Of a DNA stretch of 64,000 nucleotides, positions 22,610 to 34,406 are shown piece by piece (position 1 is the first letter of the stretch; every line of letters starts with the position of its first letter). The notes under the pieces were generated by a model. That model worked only from the letters and a program-made list of their open reading frames with translations. It was not told the origin of the DNA and did no database searches. The translations under genes were made by a program, and so were the position numbers. The stretch comes from Diplodia intermedia (lineage: Eukaryota > Ascomycota > Dothideomycetes > Botryosphaeriales > Botryosphaeriaceae), in contig JAKEKT010000005.1 of the NCBI GenBank assembly GCA_021495925.1, positions 186,001 through 250,000 of the forward strand, read 5' to 3'.

Positions 22610-23881
22610 TTAGAAGAAGTCGTACTTCCCGCTCGTCTCCTGCTTGTCTTTCTTGTCCTTCTTGCCTCCGCCAGCCTTCCTCGCTGCCGATGCGTTCGTC
22701 TTCACGCTCCCTGCAACGCTCCCAGGCCCCTTCTTCTTCGGATCCTCCGCGTACATTCTCATAAAGTCTAATCCACCTTGATCATCCTTCTTCACGCCGT
22801 CCTTCTTGCCCGCCCCGGCCCCCGCTCCACCGCTAGGCTTCGCTGCACCGGGCTTCGACTGCCGGGAAATCACCACCTTCCCATCAGCCCTGGTCGGCGA
22901 GAATGGCTTCGGATACTGCTGCCCCTTCTGCCCCGTGCCCCCGCCCGTCGACGGCTTCTTCGCCGCGGCAGCCCCATCTCCCGCCACGCTCGCCGAGTAC
23001 GCCGGCTTGCCGGGGGCGTCTTTCTTGCCCGCGTCGTTCCTCTTGTTCGCTCCACCACCAACGCCCTGCCCCATCTTGTTCAGCCCGCCACCGACGGCGC
23101 CGACGCCCCTGTTGACTCCACCTCCCACAGCACCGACGCCCTTGTTGACTCCACCTCCCACAGCACCAACGCCCTTGTTCACTCCACCCCCGACGGCTCC
23201 AACACCTTTGTTCACGCCGTCCGCCCCCTTCTTCGCCCCGTCCGTCCCCTTCTTCAGATCCTCGGCCCTGATGCCGCGCAGCTTCGCCAGCTGGCCCTTG
23301 CTCAGCCCCTCGGCGCCGCCGCCCTTGCCCGTCGCGGGCGGCAGCGCCTTCTTCACGCCCGAGCTGGGCAGCGCCTTGGAGGGGTCGTAGGAGAGCGGGG
23401 ACTTGGAGTCCGACTGCGATCGCTTGAGGCCCGGCTTGCCGCCGCCGCCCGGCGCGGGGAGGGCCTTGGGCGTCTTGCTGGATGGTAGAGCCTTCTTCTT
23501 GTTGGCGCCGGCACCGCCCTTGACGGGCTTGACGGGCGTGATGCCGGACGAGGCCGCCGTCGATGCGATGGCGGCGTCGCCGTAGGAGCGGATCCAGTTG
23601 CCGTAGCGGTCGATGTAGCCTTCGACACCTGGTTTTGGTTGTCAATAACAAGAAGGGGGGAAGAGGGAGGAGGGAAAAGGGATTGGTTTCGCCATCTTCC
23701 AGTGGGGGGGAAAAAGGAACGGACCGTTACCAACGTTGCGCCCGGCGCCTTCGATCAGGTCGCCGGCGCCGATGACGGCGTCGCCGACGTAGCGGCCGCC
23801 CGTTGTGATGGCGTAGGTCGCGGCCCCCGTCGCCGCGTTCTGCATCATGCCCATGACATAGTTTTGGATGAAGCCTGCCAT
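22610..23881 (-). CDS. Gly/Lys-rich protein with tandem 11-residue repeats
   Basis: Two exons, 23881-23731 and 23628-22610, joined across a 102-nt intron that splits a Gly codon; 389 residues. The N-terminus (MAGFIQNYVMGMM...) is a small-residue amphipathic or hydrophobic segment with repeated G-x-Y/V-x-G patterns (ITTGGRYVGDAVIGAGDLIEGAGRNVG), like small fungal glycine-zipper proteins. The second exon is Lys/Gly/Ala/Pro-rich and contains about four copies of an 11-residue unit NKGVGAVGGGV (DNA 23085-23216). The end is strongly basic and closes with SGKYDFF. The N-terminal part may associate with membranes and the rest is probably disordered. No known enzyme motif; function unknown. Confidence 0.75.
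23085..23216 (-). repeat. 33-bp coding minisatellite, about four copies
   Basis: Near-identical 33-nt units encode the NKGVGAVGGGV repeats. The two central copies are the most alike, and divergence is mostly synonymous or Lys/Arg. Copy number may vary between isolates. Confidence 0.85.
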
Positions 23882-24980
23882 GGTTGCTTGGCGGTTGTGT
23901 CGTTCCGATCAAGAGACGGAAAGGAGCGGTCCAGGCTTTGCCGACGTGTAAGAAGTCGAATTCCGAGAGAATTTGACTTGTGGATGGGGCAAGCGCTGGA
24001 AGCTGCCTTGGTGGTGCTGCTTGACGAGGACGACAACAACTACCGGCGATAGAGGGATCCCGAGAATGACGTAGTCTTTGGGCCCAGGTAAAGGTCGTTG
24101 GTTTCCTCTTCTCTTCTCTTTACAATACGGAGAGAAGGTAGATTTCGTTTCGCACGGTCGAGTAGAAGGTGCGTGGAGAAAGATGTGTTGAAGGGTCGCG
24201 ACAGCAGATGCGTGGAGACGTACGATCAAAGACGGGCGTTGCAAGAGAGCGAGATCGTGGCGAGGACGGGACGGGACCCAAGATCGCCCCTCCTATCAGG
24301 ATTTCCCCCGCGACACAAGGAACCTTCCGCCCTACTTGTTTGCTAACCCCCGTCTCACACGCGGCACATTATTGCGTCAACCGCGATCCGCAACCGGTCA
24401 TGGACCCCATCGTTTGACCCTATCAAGTGCGGGGGGAAGGGGAAAAGCACAGCCGTCGCCCCGTGCTTGACGTAACCAGCCACACACCCTACACACACAC
24501 CTTTTGCGAACCTGCTTTTGGGGGGGAAACGGTACGGCGTCCCACAAGCAGGTTGTGGCGACACGCCGAAAGTGGTGGTCCGACCGGTCTGGAGAGTGTG
24601 ATGTCAGAGGCGTGTCCGCGTACATACGCGCCTGTGGCTGGTGCTCGCTTCTGCCGAGGGCAGGGGTGGACCCTTGCAGGATTGAGGAGAATGCGCCAGG
24701 ATTCGTGATTGGCTGACGCTGGACTGGGTGCTTCTTCAGCCTTATCATTCTTCAAAGTATCTTTCTCGACGTCAACAAAAGGGCTGCTTGCCGAAGCCTG
24801 CAAGGAAAAATGTTTCAATCCAAACGACCGTTGATCATGTAGCTATCCAAACAACTGCGGACTAGAATAACGGGTATCGTGAAATGAAAGTACGGAGACA
24901 CGCTGCCTCTCCGCTCGAGGAAAGTAAGTAGAAAGAAATTATAAGCCACGCAACTGCTCTGCTCCTTCGTACCTCACAGC
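23882..24980. other. Intergenic region
   Basis: 1.1 kb containing the promoter of the repeat protein and the 3' UTR of the acyltransferase, which points towards it. A short CA-rich tract lies near 24,480-24,500. No gene recognised. Confidence 0.4.
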
Positions 24981-27399
24981 TCATTTCTCCTTCCTCGCCT
25001 TCACAGCTTCCAGCTTTCTAGGTGCAATCTTCTCCTTGGGCCCCCTGCTCGTCTCCTGCACGACCAGCGGCATCTTAGGCTTCCCCGCCGCGCCATTCTG
25101 AGCCGGAGCCGGAGCCTTCTTCACCGCCGGAGCCGGCCCCGCCTTTTTGCCTGCTGCTGCTGTCGATGGCGGCGCGGCAGGCGTTGCAACGCTAGCCGTT
25201 GACTTGGTCGGTCCACTTACCAACGACGGCGTCTTTGCAGTGGACGCGCCGGTCTTTTGCTGCTGCTGCTGCGGCTTCTTGTCCGCCGGTAGCACCGTCG
25301 ACGTTAGTGCCGGCCCCGCCTTCTTTGCCAAAGGCGTCGGCTTCGTCTTCAGTGGCTTCGGGTTCGCAACGCCCGATGCTTTCTTAGCGGGAGTTGTCGT
25401 CTTCAGAGCGGGAGCGGGCGACGACTGCTGGGCCTTCGCTCCTCCTATGGCCAAGCCATTCGCCAGCTTAAGAGGTGAAGATGGCAACGTTTTCTTCTCG
25501 CCGCCAATGGTCATGCCATTAGCCAGCTTGACGGGGCCCTTTTTCACTTCGGGCGTCTCGTTCCCGGGCGCGCGGATGGTCTGGCCGTTGGCGAGCTTGA
25601 TGGTCTGCTGAGCGACCTGACTGCTGTTCTTCGCCTGGCCGAGATTGCGCTGCAGCAGCGCCGTTAACGCGTCGTTGGACGTGTCGAACTTCAGCGATGA
25701 ATTGGCCTTCTTCGCCGCCGCCGCATGTGTGGACGGTGTTGTGGGTGCAGTGGTCGTCGGGCCCTTCTTGGTGGGCTGGGAGAACGAGCGGTGCCCCGAC
25801 ACCGAGTCCGCGGTTGAAGGAGCCTTGGGTGCGAATGACTTGACGCCTTCCATGTTCTTCTGCGCCAGCGCCTTGCGGATCGCGTCCCACTCGCCGTACT
25901 GCGGCCGGCCGGCGCTGGTGCCCGAGCCCGCGTCGCTGGCGTTGGGGTCCGCGGCGCGCGCGTTCTTGAGCGCCTTCTTCGCCAGCGAGGGCGGCATGCC
26001 GCCGTCGGCTTGCAGCTTGCCCTCTCGCTGTGCCTGTTTGACTCGAGCATGCATGTCAGACGCGCCTGTGCCAACCATCTCTGTGACGGAAGCGCCGTAG
26101 AAGAGGAACAATACCGTCAAGAAGGCCGTGATGGGGGCGAAGATGGCCAGGAATTCGCCCCAGCTGCCGCTTTTGACCTGTGCTTCAAGCGACTTGGCTG
26201 GCCGGATCTTGTTCATCTCGGCCAGCGAAGATGCTTTCCAGGGGTCCGTGGACGGGAAGGCTCCGGTGCGTTGGTAGTAGTCGAGGTAGTGGTCCTTCTC
26301 CTTCCAGCGGTTGCGCAGCCAGGCTTCAAAGGCTTTGTCCGAGTGCAGCGGGATGGAGGCGATACGGAAGCGGCGCCAGTGCATGTTAACAGATTTAGGG
26401 GGCCGACCTTCGAAGAAGGAAGATTGGAGCGTGTAGATGTCTTGGCCGTATTCGCCGTTGCTAAAGGGGGTCAGCATGAAGCAGCACTAAGGGGTCAAAG
26501 ACTTACGGGACGCCCTCGTATGCAATGGTGCAGTCGTACAGCCACTCGGTGGAATCCTTAAGATTCTCCAGGCAGAATTTCAGACCGGTACTCCTGGGAA
26601 GAAGCTGATGGCGCATGTCCTTGATCCCGTTTTTCTCAGCCCATCTCCGGCTCGACTCGCGGGTAGTGGCGGAGAGATTGGTGCCTTCGGGGAAGATGAT
26701 GAGCCACATGGGATCTTTGGGGTTATTGAGCTGCTGGAGGTGCTCTTGGAAGCGCGGCTTGTCCTTCTCCCAGTTGCGGGCAAGGAAGATGAAGTTGTAG
26801 AACTGCGAGCCCCAGCCGATCAGGGGAATGTTCTTGATGGATTCCTTGAGAATGATGTAGACGTGGCCAGCCATCTTGCTGGTGTAGGCGATCCACCAGA
26901 GATACAACCAATCGGTGTAGAGCTGGTGGTTCGACATGAGAACCATGCGTTCGGGAAACTGGCACTGGAGGCTCCCGTCGGGCTTCAGGGAAAGCTGGCT
27001 GGGAATACTCGAATCGCCGCTGACATGGACCTTGGTAGGAGACCACCACTGCGTGAGGGTGGTGATGAGGACAGCGAAGGATTGCTTGGTGAAAGCAATG
27101 TATTCGTTGTAGAACTTGGGATCAATCATCTTGAAGGGCAGGCCGATAAACTGAGCGGCATTGATGCTGCGGACGGGGTCAGCACGCAGAATCTCCGGGT
27201 GGAGGAGGAGCGCTTACGCCAAAATGCCCGACAGAAAAGTCGAGGCGATGGACACGCCGCGCTCAGCCTGGCCGAAGTCGCCATACTTGGGCGGGCCCGA
27301 GGGGTGATTGTCGATTTCGGGCTTCCTGAGGTTGAGGCCGGCGCCCAGGTCGTGCTGCTTGCCTCTCCGCTCGGAGGGCGCTGAGGAGGGAGTGGGCAT
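24981..27399 (-). CDS. PlsC-type lysophospholipid acyltransferase (Cst26-like) with a long low-complexity tail
   Basis: Three exons, 27399-27218, 27166-26507 and 26460-24981, with introns of 51 and 46 nt; 773 residues from MPTPSSAPS. The catalytic half shows NHQLYTDW (His141, Asp146) and the acyl-acceptor motif FPEGT (219-223), the hallmarks of AGPAT-family enzymes that acylate lysophosphatidic acid or lysophosphatidylinositol in the ER. A hydrophobic segment in the first 65 residues and one at about 383-405 anchor it. Family members are usually about 400 residues. Here another 370 residues follow, rich in Ala, Lys, Pro and Thr, with three KLANGxxI repeats at about 566-620, a Gln run and a basic end. 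The tail is in frame without a break and is expected to be disordered in the cytosol. Confidence 0.9.
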
Positions 27400-27825
27400 C
27401 GCGCTCTGCCGGATGACGTTAGCCCGGCCGTTGCGTCGCGGGCGCGCGCAAACGTCGCACTCACAGCTTCTTATCTTCGCGACATCCGGGACCGCGACGT
27501 CGACGGCGACATGTCGTGTGCGCTTGCAAAGCGACGTGGAAAGGATGAGCGGCGCCGGGATGGATGCGGGCTCACGGCTGCTGTGTGCTGTGGCGCGGCG
27601 CCAGCACGATGACGCCAGCGGTGCAGGGGGCAAACAAGGTAGCCCGCGACACGACCGCTGACGCCGCCTCCATGTCAGCCACCTGCTAGCATTCCTTGCT
27701 TCTCCACACCTGTAGCCACTCTAGGCCCCCCTCGACCCCCTCGGCCTCTTTGTACCCTTTTATTCGCACTACTCCTCTCCCATCCGCCTCCTCCACATCT
27801 CTTCCTACTGTGGGACTTCTCCAAA
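27400..27825. promoter_or_regulatory. Divergent promoter region
   Basis: 426 bp between the acyltransferase ATG and the next gene on the other strand. The right half is pyrimidine-rich, consistent with the leader of the 27,826 gene. Confidence 0.45.
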
Positions 27826-28373
27826 ATGCCTTCAGAACTTCAGAAGCAATCGACCGCCCTGCGCAAGTCGCACGCCAAGTCGGCCGCTCCGGCCGTCGCG
27901 TCCAGCAGGCCGTCCGCCTACGAAATCATGGCCGCCCGCATCGCCAATCGCGTCGCCGAGATGGCTGAGAGCATGACTTTCATCGAGCGTCCTCAAGCGT
28001 AAGTCCTACCCTAAGCAGCTACCCTTCCGCATGCCATGTTTGCTCCCTTTTCCATGCTAACACTTCGTCACACAGCGCTCCCGCACCGGCGGTCCAGGAC
28101 CCGACGACCGTCAACGGCAAGAAGCAGCCGCGCAAGCTGGAGATCCGGCTGCAGAACTCGTCGCCCGACTCCGTTTCCTTCTCGGCGCCCTTCCTCGACA
28201 ACACGCTTTCGAAGATGCTGGCGCTGCAGAACCGCATGCTGCACCTCGGCAGCGAGCTCTCCAAGGACGAAAACATCTCCGAGGAGGTCAAAAAGGAGCA
28301 ATTCGCTCAAAGCGCCGAGCTGAGCAAAGTCATCGCCCTGATCTGTGCCGAGAAGGCCAGGCAGGGTGGTTAA
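27826..28373 (+). CDS. Small hypothetical protein
   Basis: Two exons, 27826-27998 and 28076-28373, with a 77-nt intron bearing good splice sites; 156 residues. The ATG context is ideal (ccaaaATGcc). The first 60 residues are Ser/Ala/Lys-rich and contain a helical YEIMAARIANRVAEMAESM stretch. After a Pro/Ala linker, the second exon has a basic patch (KKQPRKLEIRL), then predicted helices with heptad-like leucines (LSKMLALQNRMLHLGSEL and AELSKVIALICAEK), suggesting a coiled coil or an adaptor-type dimer. There is no signal peptide or known domain that I recognise. The splice phase and codon use strongly support a real gene. Function unknown. Confidence 0.8.
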
Positions 28374-31300
28374 GTTGGAGCATTTCGCGCACGCTGTTGA
28401 TGCAATGAGATATGACGTCATATGATGAAAGTGAAGGGTAATGTGGTCGGGCATTCTTTTCTGGTGTTTCAAGGTTATCAAGGTACTCAGCGGCTTTGCC
28501 ATTATCAAAATTCATTCGTATGAGGCCTCTTCACCTGAACGGTCTTTTGTTTCATGTCGACGTCGTTCTACCATCCCCAGAGCAGATTACGGATTAGGGA
28601 GTCTCATGTTCGCAACCAATCTCGAAAAAAAAAATTGTTTTTTAACAGGGGAGTTGAGGACATCATTCTTCCCTCGATATCCTTAATCCTTCTTATTAAG
28701 CTTTAACAATGCGAGAGGCGGCAAGATGCTACTCGTAGATTTTGGTCTGCGCCATGATGATCCGCCCCACCTCCTACGATCTGCAGCCGCAGTTCGATGA
28801 CCGACCCACTGTGGCTTCTCGCCGATTGTAGTGGCTGTCACCGTTCAAATCCAACGCGTTGCATTTTCTTTCACCTCATCCATCGGATCTCCCCACCATG
28901 CTTCACGATATCTCCTATCCCTGGGTGAATATGACGATACCCACACATATCCGCCAGCACTGCCTCCCATTCTTCTTCTCTCCCTCCCCCCTCCTGCCAT
29001 CTCTGCCCTCGCTTCCACATGCCGCGGGTTGCATGCTCACATGGAGAAGGAGGAGCAGAACTAAAGGAAAGGCGGCGATGCGGACCGAAAGGTATAGCGA
29101 AAAGCCCGGCTCGAAGTAACGCGCCTGCTCGAGCGCGACATGCCGCGATTGGTACATACGCGCGCGCGCGGCTGCATCCGGATCGTGTCCGAGGAGGACG
29201 CGCTGCGCAGATACACCACGCCGGCGACGGTGCCGACGCAGAAGAAGAAGCAAAAGGCGGTCGTAGCGGCGGGCGCGGGTGGGTCGTCGGTCGGGTACCG
29301 CGCACCAGACTATATGCGATCCGACGGCGAGACGTGCGGCAGCTGGTGAGCGCGTGGGCGAGGGATCCGGAGCCGCTGATTGCGTGGTGGGGCGAGACAA
29401 GGCGGTTGCTGGACGGTTCCACATCTCCACAGGGCAGCGTTGCGAACAGGGCGTGCGGTGCGCTGGATGATTCTGGGCAAGGGTCTATTGAAGCGGTAGC
29501 TGGGGAGAGGTTTGGATGCGGAACCAGATGTGGTGTGGCGAAGAGCAGTGAATAATGGCGGTGGAGCTTTGCCGATAAAGAGACGGCTGGGTGGAAGTGC
29601 GAAGCGGGGGAATAACCATGTTGAGAACCAAAAGCTGTTCAGTAGTGACGAAATGGAAGAGTAGGTACTTCAAGGACTACAGAGCAGATACAAGCTAATG
29701 AAACACTTCTGTCTAGCGCTAAAAAATGTGCGGGTGCAAAATAAATAGTTGCTCCGGAAGAGGGGAAGTTGGCGGCAAAGAGGGCTACATGTTATGAAGA
29801 AAAACATAGGTTATTCGGGAAAAGCCCCTACCTCATCATCGCAGGAGAATATATGGATTCTATCACTGTACATTTGTATCAGAATCACAGCTTCAACTAG
29901 GTAGGCATTGCTACAGTCCGTTACTTCTTAGCGGTCTGCTCACCGTCTAGTTCGATCAAATGCCCGGACTTTCATATGAATTTCAAGGCCATACATAACG
30001 TATCCGAACAAGACATACATCTGCTTGAACAAATAGGATGTCACAGCCGTGTGTCCAACTGATACAACACTTCGACTTCACTAAGACCATGTTGATTTTC
30101 ACACTGTCCGACGTGATTTCCATCAAAGAGAAGGTTAACATGTAAGGTAGGAAGCTGATGGAAAGTCGAAGCTTTGCCATATAGTCGCAAAACGAGGTCC
30201 TCATTGGCCGGATCGCCCACGGTCTGTCGGCGCGCTCAGTCTCGTCCGTCTTCTCCTGTTCCAGACTTCCAACAGAACCGGCACCTTCTTCCTCGCTGAA
30301 CACTTGCGACGAGTCATAGGCTGAGCTCTTCAGGAGATCCAATCGTGCATATTTCGCATTAGAGCTTATCCACGGACGATTATGCGGCAGGGTCATCGGA
30401 GAAGCAATAATAGCTAGGGCGCGGCAGGCGCTCTAGTGAGTTTGCCAGGGAACAAGGGTTTTGGATATATGAAAGGTCAACCCACTGCTCACGTCAGATG
30501 ATGGTGGACACATAGCAGATCGATTCACCATGGCGCCATCCCCGCGTATCCTGCATATCCTGCATATCTGAGATCCTTGTCGAACTCGGCTGCCGCAACC
30601 AAGCTTGAAGCGCTAATCGACGTTCAGCCTAAGGTGGCCACTGGAATGACATGCACTTGCAAAAAGCAAAGCGTCCCATTCATATTCGAGGAATTGCGCT
30701 TTGCGGGTCGCTGCGAGGCTAACCCCATGGGCATGCCGAATCCTCCGTGGCCACCAAGTAAGCCGACGCAGCGGCGCACGTCGTAATGCCCGGTTGTCGT
30801 GACAGACATGGACACCGCCCTCTGCTAAGTTTCAGTTGCCGGCGACACACGAGGAATATATTAATGGCGCGACGGATTAAGATGCCGACGAACGTATGCT
30901 TTTTCGGATTCCGGCGACCTTCTACCGACGTTGTAGCAGATGCCGTTTACGGCATCCGCAGGGCCAGATGTCAGCACTTTGGGGCTGACTGTGCAACGCC
31001 ACCGTTGCTAAAGTGGACGTGCCGCGTGGACGATCGCTCGCAGTTGACAATAGCACCCCTATATTTGCCACAAACGGGTGAAACCAGCAGGCGTCGGCCG
31101 TTGGAAGGCACGCGGGAGCGGGCGGCCGCGAAAGCGGGCTGCAAGAGAGGGACGGTCTAGCTAACAGCACAGCCGGGATGACCCAGTGTGGGGCAAATGC
31201 AGTGAGCTGGTAATATGGCTGTGGTGAGACTGGCTGTCAGAGATTGAGAGTGACTGGCTCATGTGCCGTTCGTTCTCGAGGCGGAAGTTTGTTGGCGAGG

Positions 31301-32151
31301 AGGCGTCTGGGAGGTCCGGTCGACGACGGTAGGCGGTAAGGGCCGGCCGGGGCAGTATCGTGGAGATCGGATGGCTGCTGCGGGACGTTGCACGCTGTCA
31401 ATCACATGGCGCTCAGCTGTTTGTGCCGCTGTGGCCCTCGCGTGAGAGCCGTTTCGAAGGGGAGCGGCGAGGCTTGCGGACTTGGCAGGCCTTGTCAGGC
31501 AAGTGATCGGTGCAATAGCAGCCGTTGCGAGCGCTGCACTAGCGCTCCCGCCAATAGCGGCGGCAGCTGCGGTGCCCCGTAGCTACCGAGATGAGCCTGG
31601 CTTGATGCATGCAAGCCATCGCACCCAGCCATGCGTGCATCGAACCCGAGTCGCCGGCGTGGGTGCTGGCTCGAGCTGCAGAAGCCCAGCAGTGGGCAGA
31701 CGGAGAGAAGAAGCAACGAGCAAAAGCAAGCAGCAGGCGGAGAGCCGCGTGAGAGCCCGGGCTGCTGGGCCGGCATTCGTTAGCCTTCCCGCGCCCCAGC
31801 ATGCCAGCACAAGCGAGCGCCCGGCTTGCCCGGCCTGCTCTGGCTCCACGCTGCCCACACCACACGAGCGCTCCGTCCCGCGCGCCGCCTCTCAGCACTG
31901 CCGTCGCTCCAAGCTGCCTAATGCCCTTAGACGCCGCGTAACGCCCCATCCATGCTCGAAACCCAGCCATTGGCGGCCCACGCCCCGGCATGCCTGCGCC
32001 TACCCCGCCTGCATGCCTCTGGCCACGGCGAGCATTGGCCCCCTGAGGCCTGAGAGATAAGTCGTGCACGAGTCCCGACAGTCTGTTTCCCGGTGCCAGC
32101 AGTCCCAGCCTTTTCTCCGGCGAAGTTGCTTTGTCCCTCGCTTCTGCAAGC
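28374..32151. other. 3.8-kb region without a convincing gene
   Basis: The longest gene-poor stretch of the window. Candidate traces are a plus-strand ORF at 28,831-29,064 whose end (LPPPAISALASTCRGLHAHM) looks faintly F-box-like; a 69-codon plus-strand ORF at 29,140 ending at a good GTGAGC donor; and a minus-strand ORF at 29,983-30,396. None reaches a complete model. The final kilobase is GC-rich upstream DNA of the FAD monooxygenase. Confidence 0.4.
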
Positions 32152-33510
32152 ATGCCGCTCAAGATCCTGATTGTCGGGGCCGGCCTCTCTGGCTTTTCTG
32201 CTGCCATCTCCCTCGCTCGCCACGGCCACGACGTCCATGTTTTCGAGCGCTCTGCATTCTCCAACGAGGTCGGCGCCGCTCTGCACTTTGGCCCGACCAC
32301 CACCGCCTATGTCTTCCCGCGATGGGGCATTGACGCCTACAGGGACTTCCAGGCCTGCAAGGTCGAAAGATGGTACAACTACGACGTCAAGGACGAGGTC
32401 ATGGAGCCCATGCCCGACCGCTACGTGAGCCAACCAGGCCCCCGGATGCTCTACAGCCAGCTGACAGACGCCCCCTAGATCCTGGAAGAGCGACGCCGCG
32501 AGCTCCACTTTGAGGGCGACGAGGTGATGTGTCACAGGGTTGATGCGCATTCTGCGTTGCGGGACAAGGCTCTGTCGTACCCGAACGCACACCTTCATCT
32601 GTCGTCAGGCGTTCAGTCCGTCGATCCTGACGCTGGTACCATCACCCTCAACGATGGAACCACCCACACCGGCGATATAGTCGTCGGCGCAGACGGCATC
32701 CACTCGCAGACGGTTAAGGCCATTGCTGGGCCTGAGTGCGTGCCGACTCGCGCAGGCGTCAACATCTTCCGCTTTTTCGTCCAGGAGGAGAAGGCTCGCC
32801 AGAACCCGCTGGCCGCCAAGTTCCTCGATGAGCACAATTTCCCAGACGCCCATGTCACCTTTCGCGGCACCAACGGCTCTGTTTCGGTCATCTACACTGC
32901 GAGGAGCGGCGCCTACCTGAACTTTGGCCTCCTGTTTCCCGCCAAAATTGCCAAGCGCGATCTGAAAACAATGGACTGGCACGCCACCAGCGACCCGGAC
33001 GAGGTGATGGATCTCTTCTACGACCATCCGCAGTTTTTCAAGGAGCTCATCCACATGGGCGAGGACTTCAAGCACTGGGCCTTCCCCGCTCGCGCCGTGC
33101 CCAAGTCCTTCGTCAAGGGTAAGCTCGTCCTGATTGGCGACGCTGCGCATCCCCTGCACCCAACACACGCCACCGGTGCCGTCCAGGGTGTCGAGGACGC
33201 TGCATGTCTTGGCGAACTGTTTACCTCGGATGCGACCGTCAGAGACGTTCCCGAGCGGCTGGAGATCTACAACAAGCTCAGATACGAGAGGGGCGTCACT
33301 TTGAAATTCACCTCTGAAGTCGGCGTGCTTGCCGGCGTTGATCCTGACACGAGACTCGAAAACCTTAGAAGGTATGTACCAACTGGAAGCGTGCCCAAAG
33401 ACCCGGACGCCTACATTTGGCTTTACAACCCGGTGAAGGAGGCTCAAGAAGCCCTCCAGGCCCATCTGAAGAGCAAACGGTCGTGGCTGCCAAGCTGCAC
33501 CCTTATGTAA
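32152..33510 (+). CDS. FAD-dependent aromatic-ring monooxygenase, salicylate-hydroxylase-like
   Basis: Two exons, 32152-32424 and 32479-33510; 434 residues. The frame has an in-frame TAG at 32476-32478, but it forms the end of a 54-nt intron with a GTGAGC donor, a GCTGACA branch-point-like site and a CTAG acceptor, so the gene is intact. Motifs: the FAD-binding Rossmann GAGLSG at 9-14, ER at the end of strand 2 (VFERSAF), CHRVD, the DG motif GADGIHS, and GDAAHPLHP from Gly311 that contacts the FAD. This family hydroxylates aromatic or polyketide rings using NAD(P)H and O2. There is no signal peptide. A P450 follows on the same strand 0.9 kb downstream, suggesting a shared oxidative pathway, which is inference. 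Confidence 0.92.
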
Positions 33511-34406
33511 CCGTCATCGCTGCGCTTCGTCTAATGTTTTTTCGGATCTTGTATAATCCTTCTAACGGCGGCAGTTCTCGGTGTTATCCCCCTTGTCGCC
33601 TAGATTATGTACGCTTCTTGCATCAAACAAGTTTTGCATCCTGTCTCCTTGTGTTACACTTGCTACTATACCATAGGTCACACAGCCTGCACGAATATTA
33701 TAATCCACTGCGCCATGATATCAACTTACTGCTTCCTCATCAAGAAAACGCAGGGATTCTATGGGACGTTGCTGCCTCAGCCGATGACTGTGTACTCCAT
33801 CGCACCGTGTGGGGCAAATCCTCCGTGATCGTCTCGCAGCAGCAGTGGCGTCTCTCCGGATCAAGAAACTCCTACACTAATACGGAACGGCCCGCCGCCT
33901 TTGCATCGTCATTCTGAGCAGCACACAAAAACTCCCGGCTTCAGCTGTGCCGTCTCCAATTGGCCCGTCGCATCGTATCCGAAGCGGCTCAAGATATCCG
34001 GGCTGCCGGAGAGTGTCCCCACTTGTCAGGACCCACGTACATACAGCCCTACATGCATCGACATCCACTTCTCGATTGTGATAATGCATGTAAGCAACAG
34101 CTCCACCCTAGGCAAACGCGGCCATTGTCAACATGCGGCCTGTTTGCGGCCTGGGAGTGGATAGAGGAAGATGCTGTGCTACCACATTGGCTGCAAAGGC
34201 CTTTCCTTCGCCATCATCTTGATACGGCTGAAACAATATTGTCAAGCAAGCAGCAGGTCATGGGCTTGATGGAGGGCAACCCCATTCTAGAGTATGAGGG
34301 CTGAACGAGTACAGGGTAGCATGTGCTTCCTTATATCTTGAAGGGGCCCCGTCGCACCGCAGTTTTTCGCATCAGCCTTTCAGCTGTACTCGATTGCGCT
34401 CCCATC
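33511..34406. other. Intergenic region between monooxygenase and P450
   Basis: AT-richer spacer with the 3' UTR of the monooxygenase and the promoter of the P450. An upstream in-frame ORF from about 34,323 joins the P450 frame, but the ATG at 34,407 gives a normal P450 N-terminus. Confidence 0.4.

Noticed and set aside
29019..29555. 178-codon plus-strand ORF
   Set aside because: Arg/Gly-rich from local GC bias, with competing frames on both strands and no domain.
29983..30396. 137-codon minus-strand ORF with acidic N-terminal half
   Set aside because: The start looks plausible and faintly like UstYa-type proteins, but no membrane helix, HxxHC motif or downstream exon was found.
31482..32303. 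Overlapping ORFs of 190-250 codons on both strands
   Set aside because: They lie in GC-rich upstream DNA of the monooxygenase, overlap its start and lack coding patterns.
32476..32478. In-frame TAG suggesting the FAD monooxygenase is a pseudogene
   Set aside because: It is the end of a 54-nt intron with GTGAGC donor, branch-point-like GCTGACA and CTAG acceptor; removing it keeps the frame.
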